From contig DNTA01000155.1 of the NCBI GenBank assembly GCA_003500135.1, forward strand, positions 1 through 26,812: a stretch of 26,812 nt of DNA. The letters are read 5' to 3'. The stretch comes from Cytophagales bacterium (GTDB lineage Bacteria; Bacteroidota; Bacteroidia; Cytophagales; Cyclobacteriaceae). Made by a program: the position numbers and the translations under genes. A model generated the notes under the pieces. It was not told the origin of the DNA. It saw nothing but the letters and a program-made list of their open reading frames with translations, and searched no databases. The stretch's first letter is position 1, and every line of letters begins with the position of its first letter. Below are positions 14,215 to 22,535 of this stretch, piece after piece.

Positions 14215-16399
14215 CGGTTTTTTTCAACGTTTTCCGATCTACTTTTATCGGGTATTTTTCTCTTAGTTTTTCAATCCACTGCCTTTCCAATTCGGCCTGG
14301 TAATCCGATATAACTTTTCCTTTGGTTTCTGATAGTGGTTTTACTGAAGGTTCAAGTACTTTTTTCATGTCAATCCAGTAAAAACGACCATTCATAGTTA
14401 ATGTTGTATCTCCCGGTGACAACTTTACCCTTTTCAAAACAGATAAATCGTCTTTTTCAAAAAGGCCCTCATTGACCTGTAAAGTTAAGGCAGATTCTTG
14501 ATTGAACGTGTGTTCAAGCAATTTTTTTGAGTTTCCAGACAAAGTTATCTTCAATTTATTGCCCATTGCATCATCTTGTTGCAAATTAATACTTGATTTC
14601 GCCGCTCCTTTTTGAATGAATTGCTCAACCACATGCTCTACGTTGATGCCATTGCCATACTTTAGGTTGATTTTCATACCTTCATATTGCCTGAAAAGCG
14701 GGCTTGATCCTTTAATCAACTTATCCACTTCATTTTTTTCTACCAGGCTAATCACGGTATCCAAAATTACATAATTTTCTTTTCCGGCTTCTTTTTTCAA
14801 TTCATCCAAAAAAGAGGAATCTTTCATATTATACACAACGGCTTCAACACGGGCGTCATAGAGGTATCGATCACGGTTTTGCTGATAAAAGGCTAGCAGA
14901 CCTGCGGAGTCTTCAATCGCCTTGGCCCATACATTTGCTTCCATTACCTCAAAAAGCATTAAACCTTCTTTGTATTCGCGCATCAATTGCCTGAAATCGC
15001 GATTATTTTTGGCCAGTTGATCGGCTTCATAATCCAGCAATAACTTTTCGACGTACTGGTCAAAAAATATTTCAAATATTTCTAATGGTTTTCGATTGGG
15101 AAGGGGTCTTTGTTTCAGGTCCACAAAATCCAGGAACTCACCTGTGGAAGACCAATTTCCATCTATTTTCAGCAAATCTTCTGACCGCAGAGTTTCATCG
15201 TCGAGCGCTTGCCAGTTGCCAGTGCTTAAGGTTGTGTCAGCTCTTTGTTTAAGAAGATCATACTGTTGTTCATTTAGTTGATATCCAAAGCGGGTTTTTA
15301 GGTTATCTATTATTTCTTCCTTTTTAATTTGAGAACGAGGGTCGCGTTCTATTTGCTGTTTGAGCCGAGGGCGTAAGTCTTCTAGGGGTTTAATAGGTTC
15401 AATATCAATAAGTTTTACAATATGCCAACCGTATGGGGAAGCAAAAGGTTGACTATATTCACCTGGTGTCAACTTATCAACTACAGGCCGGAAAGAAGGT
15501 GGAAGCTGACCAAATTGAAGCGGGGGAAGCTCCCCTCCTTGATTTTTTGTTTTTGTGTCTGTTGAGAATTGTGCCGTTAGATCTTCCCAATTGGCCCCTC
15601 CATTGAGTTGTGCATGGATCCCTTTTATTTTGGCGGCCCCGTAGCTGTCTGAATTTGCACCCCTGGGAAATCGAAGCATTATGTGAGCCAGCTTGTAAGT
15701 ACCTTTAGCGGGCCTTGTATCATTTACTTTCAAGATGTGGTATCCATATGAAGTTTCAATGATCTCTGAAATTTCTCCGACAGGAGTTTGATAAGCAGCA
15801 TTTTCAAATGGATACAGCATTTGCATGGCGCTGAAATAACCAAGATCACCCTCATTCTGCCGGGCGGAAGGATCCTGCGAATGCTTTTTTGCGAGTTGTT
15901 CAAAGTTTTCAGGATTTTCAATCGCAATTTCGCGCAAAGAATCGATGAGTTGGTAGGCTTTTAAAGTGTCGTCAGGGTTTTGAAAATCATTTACTGAAAT
16001 CAATATATGCGATGCGCTAACTTCACGCTGCATTCTTTCATACGCTTCAGCAATGAGGTTCTCGAGCGCTTTTTGTTCAGAAAGAAAGGGTTTGATAAAT
16101 TCTTTTTTATATTGGTTAAACTCCTCTAAAAATGCCTTTGATGTGTCGATGCCCAGGTGATAAGCCTCTTCAACTTTTAGTTTGAAGTTTTTGTAGAGGT
16201 CAAAATAATCGTTGATGTCTGTTTTGGTATATGCGGAATCGTTGTTTTGATTATTTTTTTGATAAACATAAATAAATTCATCGGCTGTGACAACCCGGCC
16301 GTTAACCGTGAATAACTCATCCTGCTGCCAGCTTTTTTGCCCATAGCCGGTAACTGACACTAGTATTGCAAAAAGAATGTTAAAAAAATATTTGGACAT
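14195..16399 (-). CDS. Large periplasmic peptidyl-prolyl isomerase with two parvulin domains
   Basis: The 734-residue protein starts with a signal peptide MSKYFFNILFAILVSVTGYG and no lipobox, so it is likely soluble in the periplasm. A SurA/PpiD-like helical region (about 28-125) precedes two tandem parvulin domains: the first at about 128-225 with ASHILISVND, EGDLGYFSAMQMLYPFE and YGYHILKVND, the second at about 236-335 with LAHIMLRFP, GGELPPLQFGQLPPSF and YGWHIVKLID. The carboxy-terminal 350 residues are helical and include a second SurA-N-like segment (LLLDYEADQLAKNNRDFRQL) and no domain I can name. It is the first of three overlapping foldase genes, overlapping the next by 20 bases. The role inferred is assisting outer-membrane or secreted protein biogenesis. 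Confidence 0.9.
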   Translation of the reverse strand: MSKYFFNILFAILVSVTGYGQKSWQQDELFTVNGRVVTADEFIYVYQKNNQNNDSAYTKTDINDYFDLYKNFKLKVEEAYHLGIDTSKAFLEEFNQYKKEFIKPFLSEQKALENLIAEAYERMQREVSASHILISVNDFQNPDDTLKAYQLIDSLREIAIENPENFEQLAKKHSQDPSARQNEGDLGYFSAMQMLYPFENAAYQTPVGEISEIIETSYGYHILKVNDTRPAKGTYKLAHIMLRFPRGANSDSYGAAKIKGIHAQLNGGANWEDLTAQFSTDTKTKNQGGELPPLQFGQLPPSFRPVVDKLTPGEYSQPFASPYGWHIVKLIDIEPIKPLEDLRPRLKQQIERDPRSQIKKEEIIDNLKTRFGYQLNEQQYDLLKQRADTTLSTGNWQALDDETLRSEDLLKIDGNWSSTGEFLDFVDLKQRPLPNRKPLEIFEIFFDQYVEKLLLDYEADQLAKNNRDFRQLMREYKEGLMLFEVMEANVWAKAIEDSAGLLAFYQQNRDRYLYDARVEAVVYNMKDSSFLDELKKEAGKENYVILDTVISLVEKNEVDKLIKGSSPLFRQYEGMKINLKYGNGINVEHVVEQFIQKGAAKSSINLQQDDAMGNKLKITLSGNSKKLLEHTFNQESALTLQVNEGLFEKDDLSVLKRVKLSPGDTTLTMNGRFYWIDMKKVLEPSVKPLSETKGKVISDYQAELERQWIEKLREKYPIKVDRKTLKKTVEYLEN

Positions 16400-16421
16400 G
16401 ATGTAATTGTTTTGCGCGGTG

Positions 16422-16452
16422 CAATTTTAGAAAAAAAATATAGTCCTGGCAA
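16422..16452 (-). promoter_or_regulatory. Possible promoter for the foldase genes
   Basis: On the minus strand a TTG (16450-16452) is followed after 20 bases by TAAAATTG (16422-16429), a 7-of-8 match to the Bacteroidota -7 box TAnnTTTG. The TTG immediately follows the stop codon of the RsbW-like gene. If real, the foldase trio could be transcribed apart from the partner-switching genes upstream. Confidence 0.35.
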
Positions 16453-16866
16453 TTATAGGTTTTTGGACAGGCGGTAAATATTGTGGTTTGAGCCTTTTAT
16501 ATATTCAACTTTATCCATTATCCGGCGAACCAACATTAAACCGATACCGCCTTTTCGTCTGGATTTTACGATATCATGAAGCTTTGGCTCTTCGTATTTA
16601 TCGATATTAAATCCCATGCCGTAGTCTACGATCTCGAATGTAACGGTTTTTGAGGAGGGAGTGATGCGGAGTTCAAGGTGGTCTTTGGGGTTGCATTGAT
16701 GGGAGTGAATAATAAGGTTGGCACATACTTCATCCACAGCAAGCACCATTGTATTGACTTCCAGATCAGGCAGTTTCATTTGTTTGAGCACATCGTGGAC
16801 AAACCCCCTTATCTCAACCAGTTTCTCTTTTTTACAAGATATCTTATGACTATACACCGTTGACAA
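16453..16866 (-). CDS. RsbW/SpoIIAB-like anti-sigma-factor-type ATPase (serine kinase)
   Basis: This 137-residue cytoplasmic protein is a GHKL-type ATPase domain of the anti-sigma-factor kinase family. The N box DEVCANLIIHSHQ (45-57), G1 box DYGMGFN (81-87) and G2 box GGIGLMLVRRIMD (106-118) are all present. In known partner-switching systems such a protein binds a target (often a sigma factor) and phosphorylates its STAS antagonist on a serine. The gene overlaps the STAS gene by 17 bases and lies downstream of a SpoIIE-type phosphatase gene, giving all three partner-switching roles. Histidine-kinase identity is excluded because there is no dimerisation/phospho-acceptor helix. The final target is unknown; no sigma factor or response regulator is adjacent. 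Confidence 0.9.
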   Translation of the reverse strand: MSTVYSHKISCKKEKLVEIRGFVHDVLKQMKLPDLEVNTMVLAVDEVCANLIIHSHQCNPKDHLELRITPSSKTVTFEIVDYGMGFNIDKYEEPKLHDIVKSRRKGGIGLMLVRRIMDKVEYIKGSNHNIYRLSKNL

Positions 16867-17191
16867 TTTCTTTGGCTTCAGCTTCAGTTCCTGTAATTTT
16901 TAATAATTGATCAAGACCCAAAATTTCAAAAACATGATGCACTTTCGGGCTCATATTGAATAAGATCATTTTGATCCCTTTCTCCTCAAGGTCATTGATG
17001 TAGGACATAAAAACCCCCAAACCTGCTGAAGAGATATAATTCAAATGCTGGCAATCAATTAATATCTTTTTGAATTGCCTTGTGGCCTCATTGATTGATT
17101 GGTCAAGATGAATAGATGAGCTTGCGTCTACATCCCCTTTAACGGTAATAAAGCAAATATCGCTTTCGACTTCACTGCTTATTTCAACCAT
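16850..17191 (-). CDS. STAS-domain anti-sigma-factor antagonist
   Basis: The 113-residue protein is a single STAS domain of the SpoIIAA/RsbV type. The segment LIDCQHLNYISSAGLGVFMS (45-63 region) aligns with the phosphorylation loop of SpoIIAA, placing the acceptor serine at Ser55; the usual Asp before it is Ser54 here. In the dephosphorylated form such proteins bind the RsbW-like kinase and release its target. Ser55 is the expected substrate of the neighbouring ATPase (gene overlapping by 17 bases) and, when phosphorylated, of the SpoIIE-type phosphatase encoded 38 bases upstream. The gene order phosphatase, antagonist, kinase supports one operon. Confidence 0.92.
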   Translation of the reverse strand: MVEISSEVESDICFITVKGDVDASSSIHLDQSINEATRQFKKILIDCQHLNYISSAGLGVFMSYINDLEEKGIKMILFNMSPKVHHVFEILGLDQLLKITGTEAEAKEIVNGV

Positions 17192-17229
17192 ACCTTTTTT
17201 ACGACTTTATTTCATTAATGTTCAACTAC

Positions 17230-19287
17230 TTATTTAAATTTTATGATCAGCGTGGTATAATCATCATCGAGTATTTGCTTTTCGGCAAATTGATGAACCA
17301 TGTCAAGCAATTGATTGTTTAATTGCTCCGGTGATAGCTGATGATTGTCTTCCATAAACCTTTTTAACCTGTCGTACCCAAACTCCAACCCATCTTTATT
17401 TTTGGCTTCTATTATTCCATCGGTGTACAACATTAAAATATTGCCGGCCCCATACTTCAGGTCCATGCTTTCGACAAAGTTTTTGTAATTGTTATTACGA
17501 AGAATAGCCAGGCCTAAGCCTTTCCCTTCAATAAATTTGACCTTTCCGGTTTTTGCTTCATAAATCAAAGTAGGGCAATGCCCTGCACGAGACAGGCAAA
17601 TTTTCTTTTCTTTACAATGAATATACATGATCGATGCTGTAATGAGCGAGGTTCGATCGAGACATGCACTAAGAGCAGTATTGGCCCTAATTAAAAACTC
17701 TGATGGCGAAAGGTTTAGTTGCGAAAGGCTATGGAATATCCCCTTCATTTCAGCCATGTGAAATGCCGCAGAAGTACCTTTTCCTGAAACATCACCAACC
17801 ACGTAAGCCACTCTATTATCATCCATTCGGAATGAATCATAGTAATCGCCTCCAACTTCAGCGGCTGATTTTGAAAAGGCATGAATATCAAAATCATCGT
17901 TTTTATGGAGCTTTTCAGGTAATAAAGCCCCCTGTACCCTTCGGGCAATTTTCAACTCTTCCTTGTAGCGTTCATTTTCGATTGCCTCCTGCATCAATCG
18001 GAAATTCTCAATGGAAATACTGGCCTGGTTTACAAAAGTCCGGACAATTTCAATCATATCCCGGTTGAAGCCATCACTCAAGTCTTTTAAAAGCCCCATA
18101 ATGCCCACTTCTTCTTCCTGTGCGAAAATGGGGAAAACCAATACCGATTTGTATTCATGATGCTTGATGTCAACCACAAACCGGCTGCCCTTTACATTTT
18201 TAATGGGATCGGAGCTTATTATCTTTTTGATCTTTTTGCGATCGATTTTATCTAATATTTCCCTTAGAGAGGCGTCATTGAGCTTATGGAAAATCTTGTA
18301 GCCATTGCTGGTATTGTGTGGATAAACTTCAACCCAGGCAGCATTGGCCATTACAGCACTCACCGAGCTATCGAGTAAAATTTCAAAAACCTGTTCCTCG
18401 CTTTGCCCGGTATTGCGCGATTGGCTCAGGCGCTGAAAATTGATGACTTCTTCCAGTTTTTTCTCGAAAACTGAGGAAGTGGGAAGGTTAAAAAGCAATA
18501 CCAGAATTGAAAAAATGGAATACAAAAAAGTAAATCCGAAAAGCGCCAAAATGGTAAGGTTTTCACCCAAATCAATAATCAGAGCGTGATTACTCGTAAA
18601 ATTGATAATGGTAATCAAATAGTACCAGAGGTATAGCCCTACTAAAAGCATTAAAAGGATATTTTTCCATTTTTGCTTATAGTTGAGATAAGCCACCCAT
18701 TTTAAATTTGCAGAGAGTATCGCAGCCAAAACGATCAAATAAGCGATTACAAGATCAAATGTGATGTCAAAAACGCGTAATTTGAAAAACGTAAGGCCGA
18801 GGCTAAGCATTACCGAGATTTCAAATACTCTCCAAAGCCTTATAAGGTTTTTTGATTTCTGGTATAAAATAAGTCGTTTCCAGACGATAAATGTACAGGT
18901 GAGATATACGATGATCAATGCAATGTTGATCGTGTACAAGATATCTACAAAATAGGGGTTGGAAGCGAATTTATTTCCCGCGATAAGTATCAATACATAT
19001 CTTGTGGCCAATGACAGAATAGTGGCGATCAGACCGGTCACAAAAACTTTCCAGAGCAGCTCACCAATATTGGTGCTGCCATGTTTGCCTATTTGGAAAT
19101 TGAAAAAAACAAAGACAAAGAAAATATACAGGATCAGGAGCGCCTTTGCGACGAATTCGGGAATGGTATGCAGAGAGTGCTGCAAGGCGCCAAACCTGAT
19201 CAACAAAGTAGCGCCAAGTAGTCCCAGCCAGCTAATAATGGCCAGAACAACACTAATTCGGACGATATTTTTATTCGAAATTCCCAA
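17230..19287 (-). CDS. Membrane-bound SpoIIE-type serine phosphatase with GAF domain
   Basis: The 685-residue protein has about eight predicted transmembrane helices in residues 10-270, a GAF-like sensor region (about 295-432), a short helical linker (KEELKIARRVQGALLPEKL, typical of this class) and a PP2C/SpoIIE phosphatase domain (about 465-685). Metal-binding motifs are VVGDVSGKGTSAAFHMAEMKG (Asp499), LMLYTDGIIEAKN (Asp623) and DDDYTTLII near the end (Asp675, Asp676). Such enzymes dephosphorylate STAS antagonists, here probably the product of the next gene. The start is a TTG at 19285-19287 immediately after an in-frame TAA, and no in-frame ATG occurs before the membrane helices; this is therefore the best start. 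It lies behind the guaB terminator, so it needs its own promoter, which I could not find with confidence. Confidence 0.92.
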   Translation of the reverse strand: MGISNKNIVRISVVLAIISWLGLLGATLLIRFGALQHSLHTIPEFVAKALLILYIFFVFVFFNFQIGKHGSTNIGELLWKVFVTGLIATILSLATRYVLILIAGNKFASNPYFVDILYTINIALIIVYLTCTFIVWKRLILYQKSKNLIRLWRVFEISVMLSLGLTFFKLRVFDITFDLVIAYLIVLAAILSANLKWVAYLNYKQKWKNILLMLLVGLYLWYYLITIINFTSNHALIIDLGENLTILALFGFTFLYSIFSILVLLFNLPTSSVFEKKLEEVINFQRLSQSRNTGQSEEQVFEILLDSSVSAVMANAAWVEVYPHNTSNGYKIFHKLNDASLREILDKIDRKKIKKIISSDPIKNVKGSRFVVDIKHHEYKSVLVFPIFAQEEEVGIMGLLKDLSDGFNRDMIEIVRTFVNQASISIENFRLMQEAIENERYKEELKIARRVQGALLPEKLHKNDDFDIHAFSKSAAEVGGDYYDSFRMDDNRVAYVVGDVSGKGTSAAFHMAEMKGIFHSLSQLNLSPSEFLIRANTALSACLDRTSLITASIMYIHCKEKKICLSRAGHCPTLIYEAKTGKVKFIEGKGLGLAILRNNNYKNFVESMDLKYGAGNILMLYTDGIIEAKNKDGLEFGYDRLKRFMEDNHQLSPEQLNNQLLDMVHQFAEKQILDDDYTTLIIKFK

Positions 19288-19361
19288 TTATGCTCCAATT
19301 CGGCTTCAATATATGTAAAAAGCGTATTTTAGAAAATTAATATTACAATGGCATATGATAC

Positions 19362-19390
19362 AAAAAAGGAGGCAACTGTTAGCTGCCCCC
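19362..19390 (-). terminator. Rho-independent terminator of guaB
   Basis: On the minus strand GGGGGCAGC pairs with GTTGCCTCC (9 bp including two G-T pairs) around a TAACA loop and is followed by six Ts. It begins 23 bases after the guaB stop codon and separates guaB from the phosphatase operon. Confidence 0.88.
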
Positions 19391-19413
19391 TTCATTTATC
19401 TTTTAGTTCGGGA

Positions 19414-20883
19414 TCATCTGCTGTAGTTAGGCGCCTCTCTGGTAATTTGAATATCATGTGGATGGCTCTCGCGTACACCTGCTGCAGTTATTTTCACAAA
19501 TTTTGCATGATGCAAGTCCGTTATCGTTTTAGCGCCGCAATATCCCATTCCCGCTTTTAGTCCGCCAATAAGTTGATATAGCACCTCGCTTACAAGACCT
19601 TTGTAAGGTACACGTCCGCTGATTCCTTCGGGCACCAATTTTTTGATGTCATCTTCAGCATCCTGAAAATAACGGTCTTTTGAACCTTCTTCCATGGCTT
19701 CTACAGAGCCCATTCCCCTGTATGATTTAAACTTCCGGCCTTCATACAAAATCACTTCACCGGGAGCTTCTTCGGTTCCGGCGAGTAAGGAACCTATCAT
19801 AACAGAATGTGCCCCGCCTGCCAGCGCTTTTACCACATCACCGGAAAAACGTATACCACCATCGGCAATTACAGGTATGCCCGTTCCTTTCAATGCTTCC
19901 GAGGTTTCATGAACGGCGGTTAATTGGGGCACTCCCACTCCTGCGATGACCCGTGTTGTACAGATTGACCCCGGTCCTACACCTACCTTAACAGCATCAG
20001 CGCCGGCTTCGGCCAGCGCCATAGCAGCTTCTGCAGTAGCTATATTTCCGGCTATAAGTTCTAGATCAGGATATTTACTTTTTACTGTCTTGAAGGTTTC
20101 GATCACACCTTTGGAATGTCCATGTGCTGTGTCGATACTTACAACGTCAACACCGGCTTTTATAAGGGCCTCAACTCGATCAAGAATGTCGGGGGTGACA
20201 CCCACCGCGGCGCCTACACGCAATCTGCCAAATTCATCTTTGCAGGCATTGGGCCGGTCTTTATTTTTTAGTATATCCTTATAGGTAATCAGGCCGGTCA
20301 GTTTTCCGTCTTTATCTACAATCGGGAGCTTTTCTATTTTATACTCCTGCAAAATTTCCTCTGCTTCTTCCAGTTTGATTTCCACGGCTGCTGTTACCAG
20401 CCCTTCTTTGGTCATCACATCTTTTACCGGGGAATTCATGTCCTTGTGAAACCGCAGGTCCCGGTTTGTGATAATACCAATAAGCTTTTGCTGATCATCA
20501 ATGACTGGTATGCCACCAATTTTATGTTCGCTCATGATTTTTACGGCATCGAGCACCTTGGCATCGACATTCAGGGTAACAGGATCGAGAATCATACCGC
20601 TCTGCGAACGCTTTACCTTGCGAACCTGAGCCGCCTGCGATTCGATATTCATATTTTTATGAATGAAACCGAGCCCGCCTTCAAGCGCCATAGAAATGGC
20701 AAGATCGGCTTCGGTAACCGTATCCATCGCCGCAGATACCAGCGGGATGTTCAGCGTGATGTTTCGAGTTAATTTTGTTTCGGTTTTAGTATCCCGGGGC
20801 AATACATCGGAATAGGCCGGCATGAGAAGCACATCATCGTATGTGAGGGCTTCGTGTTGGAATCTTTCTGGTACTATCGACAT
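19414..20883 (-). CDS. guaB: Inosine-5'-monophosphate dehydrogenase
   Basis: GuaB oxidises IMP to XMP with NAD+, the committed step of guanine nucleotide synthesis in the cytoplasm. The 489-residue length is standard. The catalytic barrel is interrupted by two CBS domains (about 96-153 and 155-212), then continues with [10 protein letters not shown], the catalytic loop [11 protein letters not shown] (Cys308), [18 protein letters not shown] and the flap region [10 protein letters not shown]. The amino-terminal [20 protein letters not shown] is also diagnostic. The ATG at 20881-20883 is directly preceded by a perfect inverted repeat (20884-20911), behind a -7-type promoter box (20915-20922), and a strong terminator follows, so it is probably monocistronic. 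guaA is not nearby. Confidence 0.98.
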   Translation of the reverse strand: MSIVPERFQHEALTYDDVLLMPAYSDVLPRDTKTETKLTRNITLNIPLVSAAMDTVTEADLAISMALEGGLGFIHKNMNIESQAAQVRKVKRSQSGMILDPVTLNVDAKVLDAVKIMSEHKIGGIPVIDDQQKLIGIITNRDLRFHKDMNSPVKDVMTKEGLVTAAVEIKLEEAEEILQEYKIEKLPIVDKDGKLTGLITYKDILKNKDRPNACKDEFGRLRVGAAVGVTPDILDRVEALIKAGVDVVSIDTAHGHSKGVIETFKTVKSKYPDLELIAGNIATAEAAMALAEAGADAVKVGVGPGSICTTRVIAGVGVPQLTAVHETSEALKGTGIPVIADGGIRFSGDVVKALAGGAHSVMIGSLLAGTEEAPGEVILYEGRKFKSYRGMGSVEAMEEGSKDRYFQDAEDDIKKLVPEGISGRVPYKGLVSEVLYQLIGGLKAGMGYCGAKTITDLHHAKFVKITAAGVRESHPHDIQITREAPNYSR

Positions 20884-20911
20884 GGCAAATAAATTTCTTA
20901 CTTTATTTGCC
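20884..20911 (-). promoter_or_regulatory. Inverted repeat abutting the guaB start codon
   Basis: GGCAAATAAA (20884-20893) and TTTATTTGCC (20902-20911) are exact 10-base inverted copies around an 8-base loop. On the guaB mRNA the stem would end at the base directly before the ATG, and if the promoter box at 20915-20922 is used it would form almost the whole 5' untranslated region. It could be an RNA hairpin that controls ribosome access or a protein operator. Confidence 0.55.
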
Positions 20912-20914
20912 GGT

Positions 20915-20922
20915 CAAAATTA
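20915..20922 (-). promoter_or_regulatory. Putative guaB promoter -7 box
   Basis: On the minus strand TAATTTTG fits the Bacteroidota consensus TAnnTTTG exactly, 31 bases from the guaB ATG. Upstream there is only a weak -33 match (TTTTC, 18 bases away). Transcription would start near 20909, close to the outer end of the inverted repeat. Confidence 0.45.
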
Positions 20923-20983
20923 CGGAGATGTATCCAAATCGAAAAGCTTTTGGGAAAAGATATTTTTTAATTTAGACCAATCC

Positions 20984-21868
20984 TTACAAATATCGATTCA
21001 CAACCCTTGTAACCCCTGATAAATATGAGGCGCCAAATAAATTGACATGGACCAGATATGGATACATATTATATATATCCACTCTTCGGTCAAAACCGGG
21101 TTGAAGGGGATAAACCTCATTATAGGAATTGTAAAATGAAATGTCAAAACCACCAAACATTTGGGTAAATGACAATTCGATTTCGCGATGTCCGTAGTAT
21201 ACTGCGGGATCAATGAGGCATGCCTGGCCATCTGCACCGGTCATCACATTGCCACTCCACATGTCTCCGTGAATTAATGACGGTGGATCAACTGGCAGTA
21301 ATTCCGGAAGTTTATCGTATATCTTTTGAAATTTCTTCACAAACCCAGCGTCCACAAGCCCGTTGTACCGGGCCAACTGAACCTGAACCTCCAACCGTTT
21401 TTCAACAAAAAAATCTATCCAGTCATCTTTGGGCTCATTGCTTTGTGGCAACCTGCCGATATAATTGTTGTGATCAAGGCCGTATTGGTTCTGGGTATTA
21501 TTTTTGTGCATATGGGCAAGGTTAGCCCCAAAATTTTCCCAATACATTTTATCCGGACGGGCGCTGTCAATATATTCCATTATTAAATAGTCCTTACCAT
21601 TGGCATTTCCCTTGCCCAGAAAAGTTGGGATTTTGATTTGTCCGGCTTTCTTAAGCAAATCAAGCCCCATCGCCTCAACTTCAAACATGTTCTCCGGAGC
21701 AGATTCATGCCACTTAATAAAAAGCTTACCTTTCTCCGTGATCAGACAAACCGTATTATTGATACAGCCACCGGAAACGAACCTGTATTCTTCTACCGGT
21801 ACTGTTTCGCCGAAAGTTTGGAATAGTATGGACTCAAATAATTGCTGTTGATCGCCGGTATTAAACAT
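20984..21868 (-). CDS. Fructosamine/ketosamine-3-kinase family protein
   Basis: This 294-residue protein belongs to the fructosamine-3-kinase family, which phosphorylates O3 of ketosamines bound to proteins or amines so that the adduct becomes unstable and falls off. Bacterial members often prefer ribulosamines or erythrulosamines. Sequence features include FVSGGCINNTVCLI near residue 30 and ATP-binding LFIKWHE (Lys52), the brace motif LAHMHKNN (118-124), the catalytic loop HGDMWSGN (200-207) and LIDPAVYYGHREIELSFTQMFGGF (Asp220). These are diagnostic for the family. The ATG follows the stop of the phosphatase gene with no gap, so the two are one operon, and partner function is likely (see findings). 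The promoter is probably that at 22443-22471. Confidence 0.93.
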   Translation of the reverse strand: MFNTGDQQQLFESILFQTFGETVPVEEYRFVSGGCINNTVCLITEKGKLFIKWHESAPENMFEVEAMGLDLLKKAGQIKIPTFLGKGNANGKDYLIMEYIDSARPDKMYWENFGANLAHMHKNNTQNQYGLDHNNYIGRLPQSNEPKDDWIDFFVEKRLEVQVQLARYNGLVDAGFVKKFQKIYDKLPELLPVDPPSLIHGDMWSGNVMTGADGQACLIDPAVYYGHREIELSFTQMFGGFDISFYNSYNEVYPLQPGFDRRVDIYNMYPYLVHVNLFGASYLSGVTRVVNRYL

Positions 21869-22345
21869 TTAAAGTTGGTGTTTTTTCACAATTTCTTCCA
21901 ATAATTCTTCACATGACCTTCTAAGCATATCATAAACCAGCTTAAAGCCGTCATCTGCTCCGAAATATGGATCCGGAACATTTTCATTTCTGCCCAAGCT
22001 ATCAAATTTTCGCATTAACACAAGTTCACCTTTATAATGAGGGTAACCGCTTACCAATTTTATAGCTTCATAGTTATCGGTATCCATGACTACGATATAT
22101 TCGAATTTATTAAAATCAGAACTATTGATCTGTCTACCCAGATGGTTGAGAATTATATCGTGTTCCAAGGCGATTGCGATGCTTCTGGGGTCCGGATTTT
22201 CATCAATGTGATAGGTAGAAGTACCTGCGGAATCGCATGTAATATTTTGTGTTAATCCACGTTTTTTCACCAATTCCTTAAAAATTCCCTCTGCTAATGG
22301 TGACCTGCAAATGTTGCCGAGACACACAAAAAGTACGTTAATCAT
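21869..22345 (-). CDS. Low-molecular-weight protein tyrosine phosphatase family protein
   Basis: The 158-residue cytoplasmic protein has the LMW-PTP signature at its amino end: CLGNICRS (8-15), with nucleophile Cys8 and Arg14 of the CX5R loop, and the general acid Asp125 in VPDPYFG. Length and motif positions match the class of eukaryotic-type enzymes. In capsule operons such enzymes act on tyrosine kinases, but there are no such genes here. Instead the gene abuts a ketosamine-3-kinase-family gene, an arrangement in other bacteria linked to deglycation, where the phosphatase removes the sugar 5- or 4-phosphate of ketosamine phosphates. Tyrosine phosphatase activity in vivo is therefore uncertain. 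It is first in a two-gene operon behind a good promoter. Confidence 0.93.
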   Translation of the reverse strand: MINVLFVCLGNICRSPLAEGIFKELVKKRGLTQNITCDSAGTSTYHIDENPDPRSIAIALEHDIILNHLGRQINSSDFNKFEYIVVMDTDNYEAIKLVSGYPHYKGELVLMRKFDSLGRNENVPDPYFGADDGFKLVYDMLRRSCEELLEEIVKKHQL

Positions 22346-22442
22346 TGAAATAATTGTATTTTATATAGATGAATTTTAAATTTTTATGCAAAATGATAAA
22401 AACTTATTTTTTTTTCTAAAAAGGGGGTTACTAATGTAAGTG

Positions 22443-22471
22443 CAAAGGTATAAAAAGATGCATAACACAAA
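22443..22471 (-). promoter_or_regulatory. Promoter of the phosphatase/kinase operon
   Basis: On the minus strand TTTG (22468-22471) is followed after 17 bases by TACCTTTG (22443-22450), a full match to the Bacteroidota -33/-7 consensus TTTG...TAnnTTTG. Initiation near 22437 would give an untranslated leader of about 90 bases before the phosphatase ATG. It is the best promoter match in the window. Confidence 0.65.
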
Positions 22472-22501
22472 TTATTCATACACCTGTTTAACATTTAGCA
22501 C

Positions 22502-22528
22502 AAGGCCTCTTAGAAATAAGGGGCTTTT
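22502..22528. terminator. Possible terminator after addB
   Basis: AAGGCCTCTTA and TAAGGGGCTT form an imperfect stem of about ten pairs with two mismatches around a 5-base loop. It begins 8 bases after the addB stop. A T-rich tail occurs on the plus-strand side (TTTTGCTTTTT), whereas the addB transcript reads the other way and lacks a long T-run, so its action on addB is not certain. Confidence 0.5.
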
Positions 22529-22535
22529 GCTTTTT

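Noticed and set aside
16453..16866. Histidine kinase for the RsbW-like gene
   Set aside because: Only the ATPase domain is present, without a dimerisation helix carrying a phospho-accepting histidine, and the partners are STAS and SpoIIE-type proteins.
17703..18068. Plus-strand open frame of about 120 codons opposite the SpoIIE-type gene
   Set aside because: It lies across the phosphatase and GAF regions of a firmly identified gene, with no family features of its own.
21869..22345. Capsule-type tyrosine phosphatase role
   Set aside because: No tyrosine kinase or polysaccharide genes nearby; the adjoining ketosamine kinase suggests deglycation instead.
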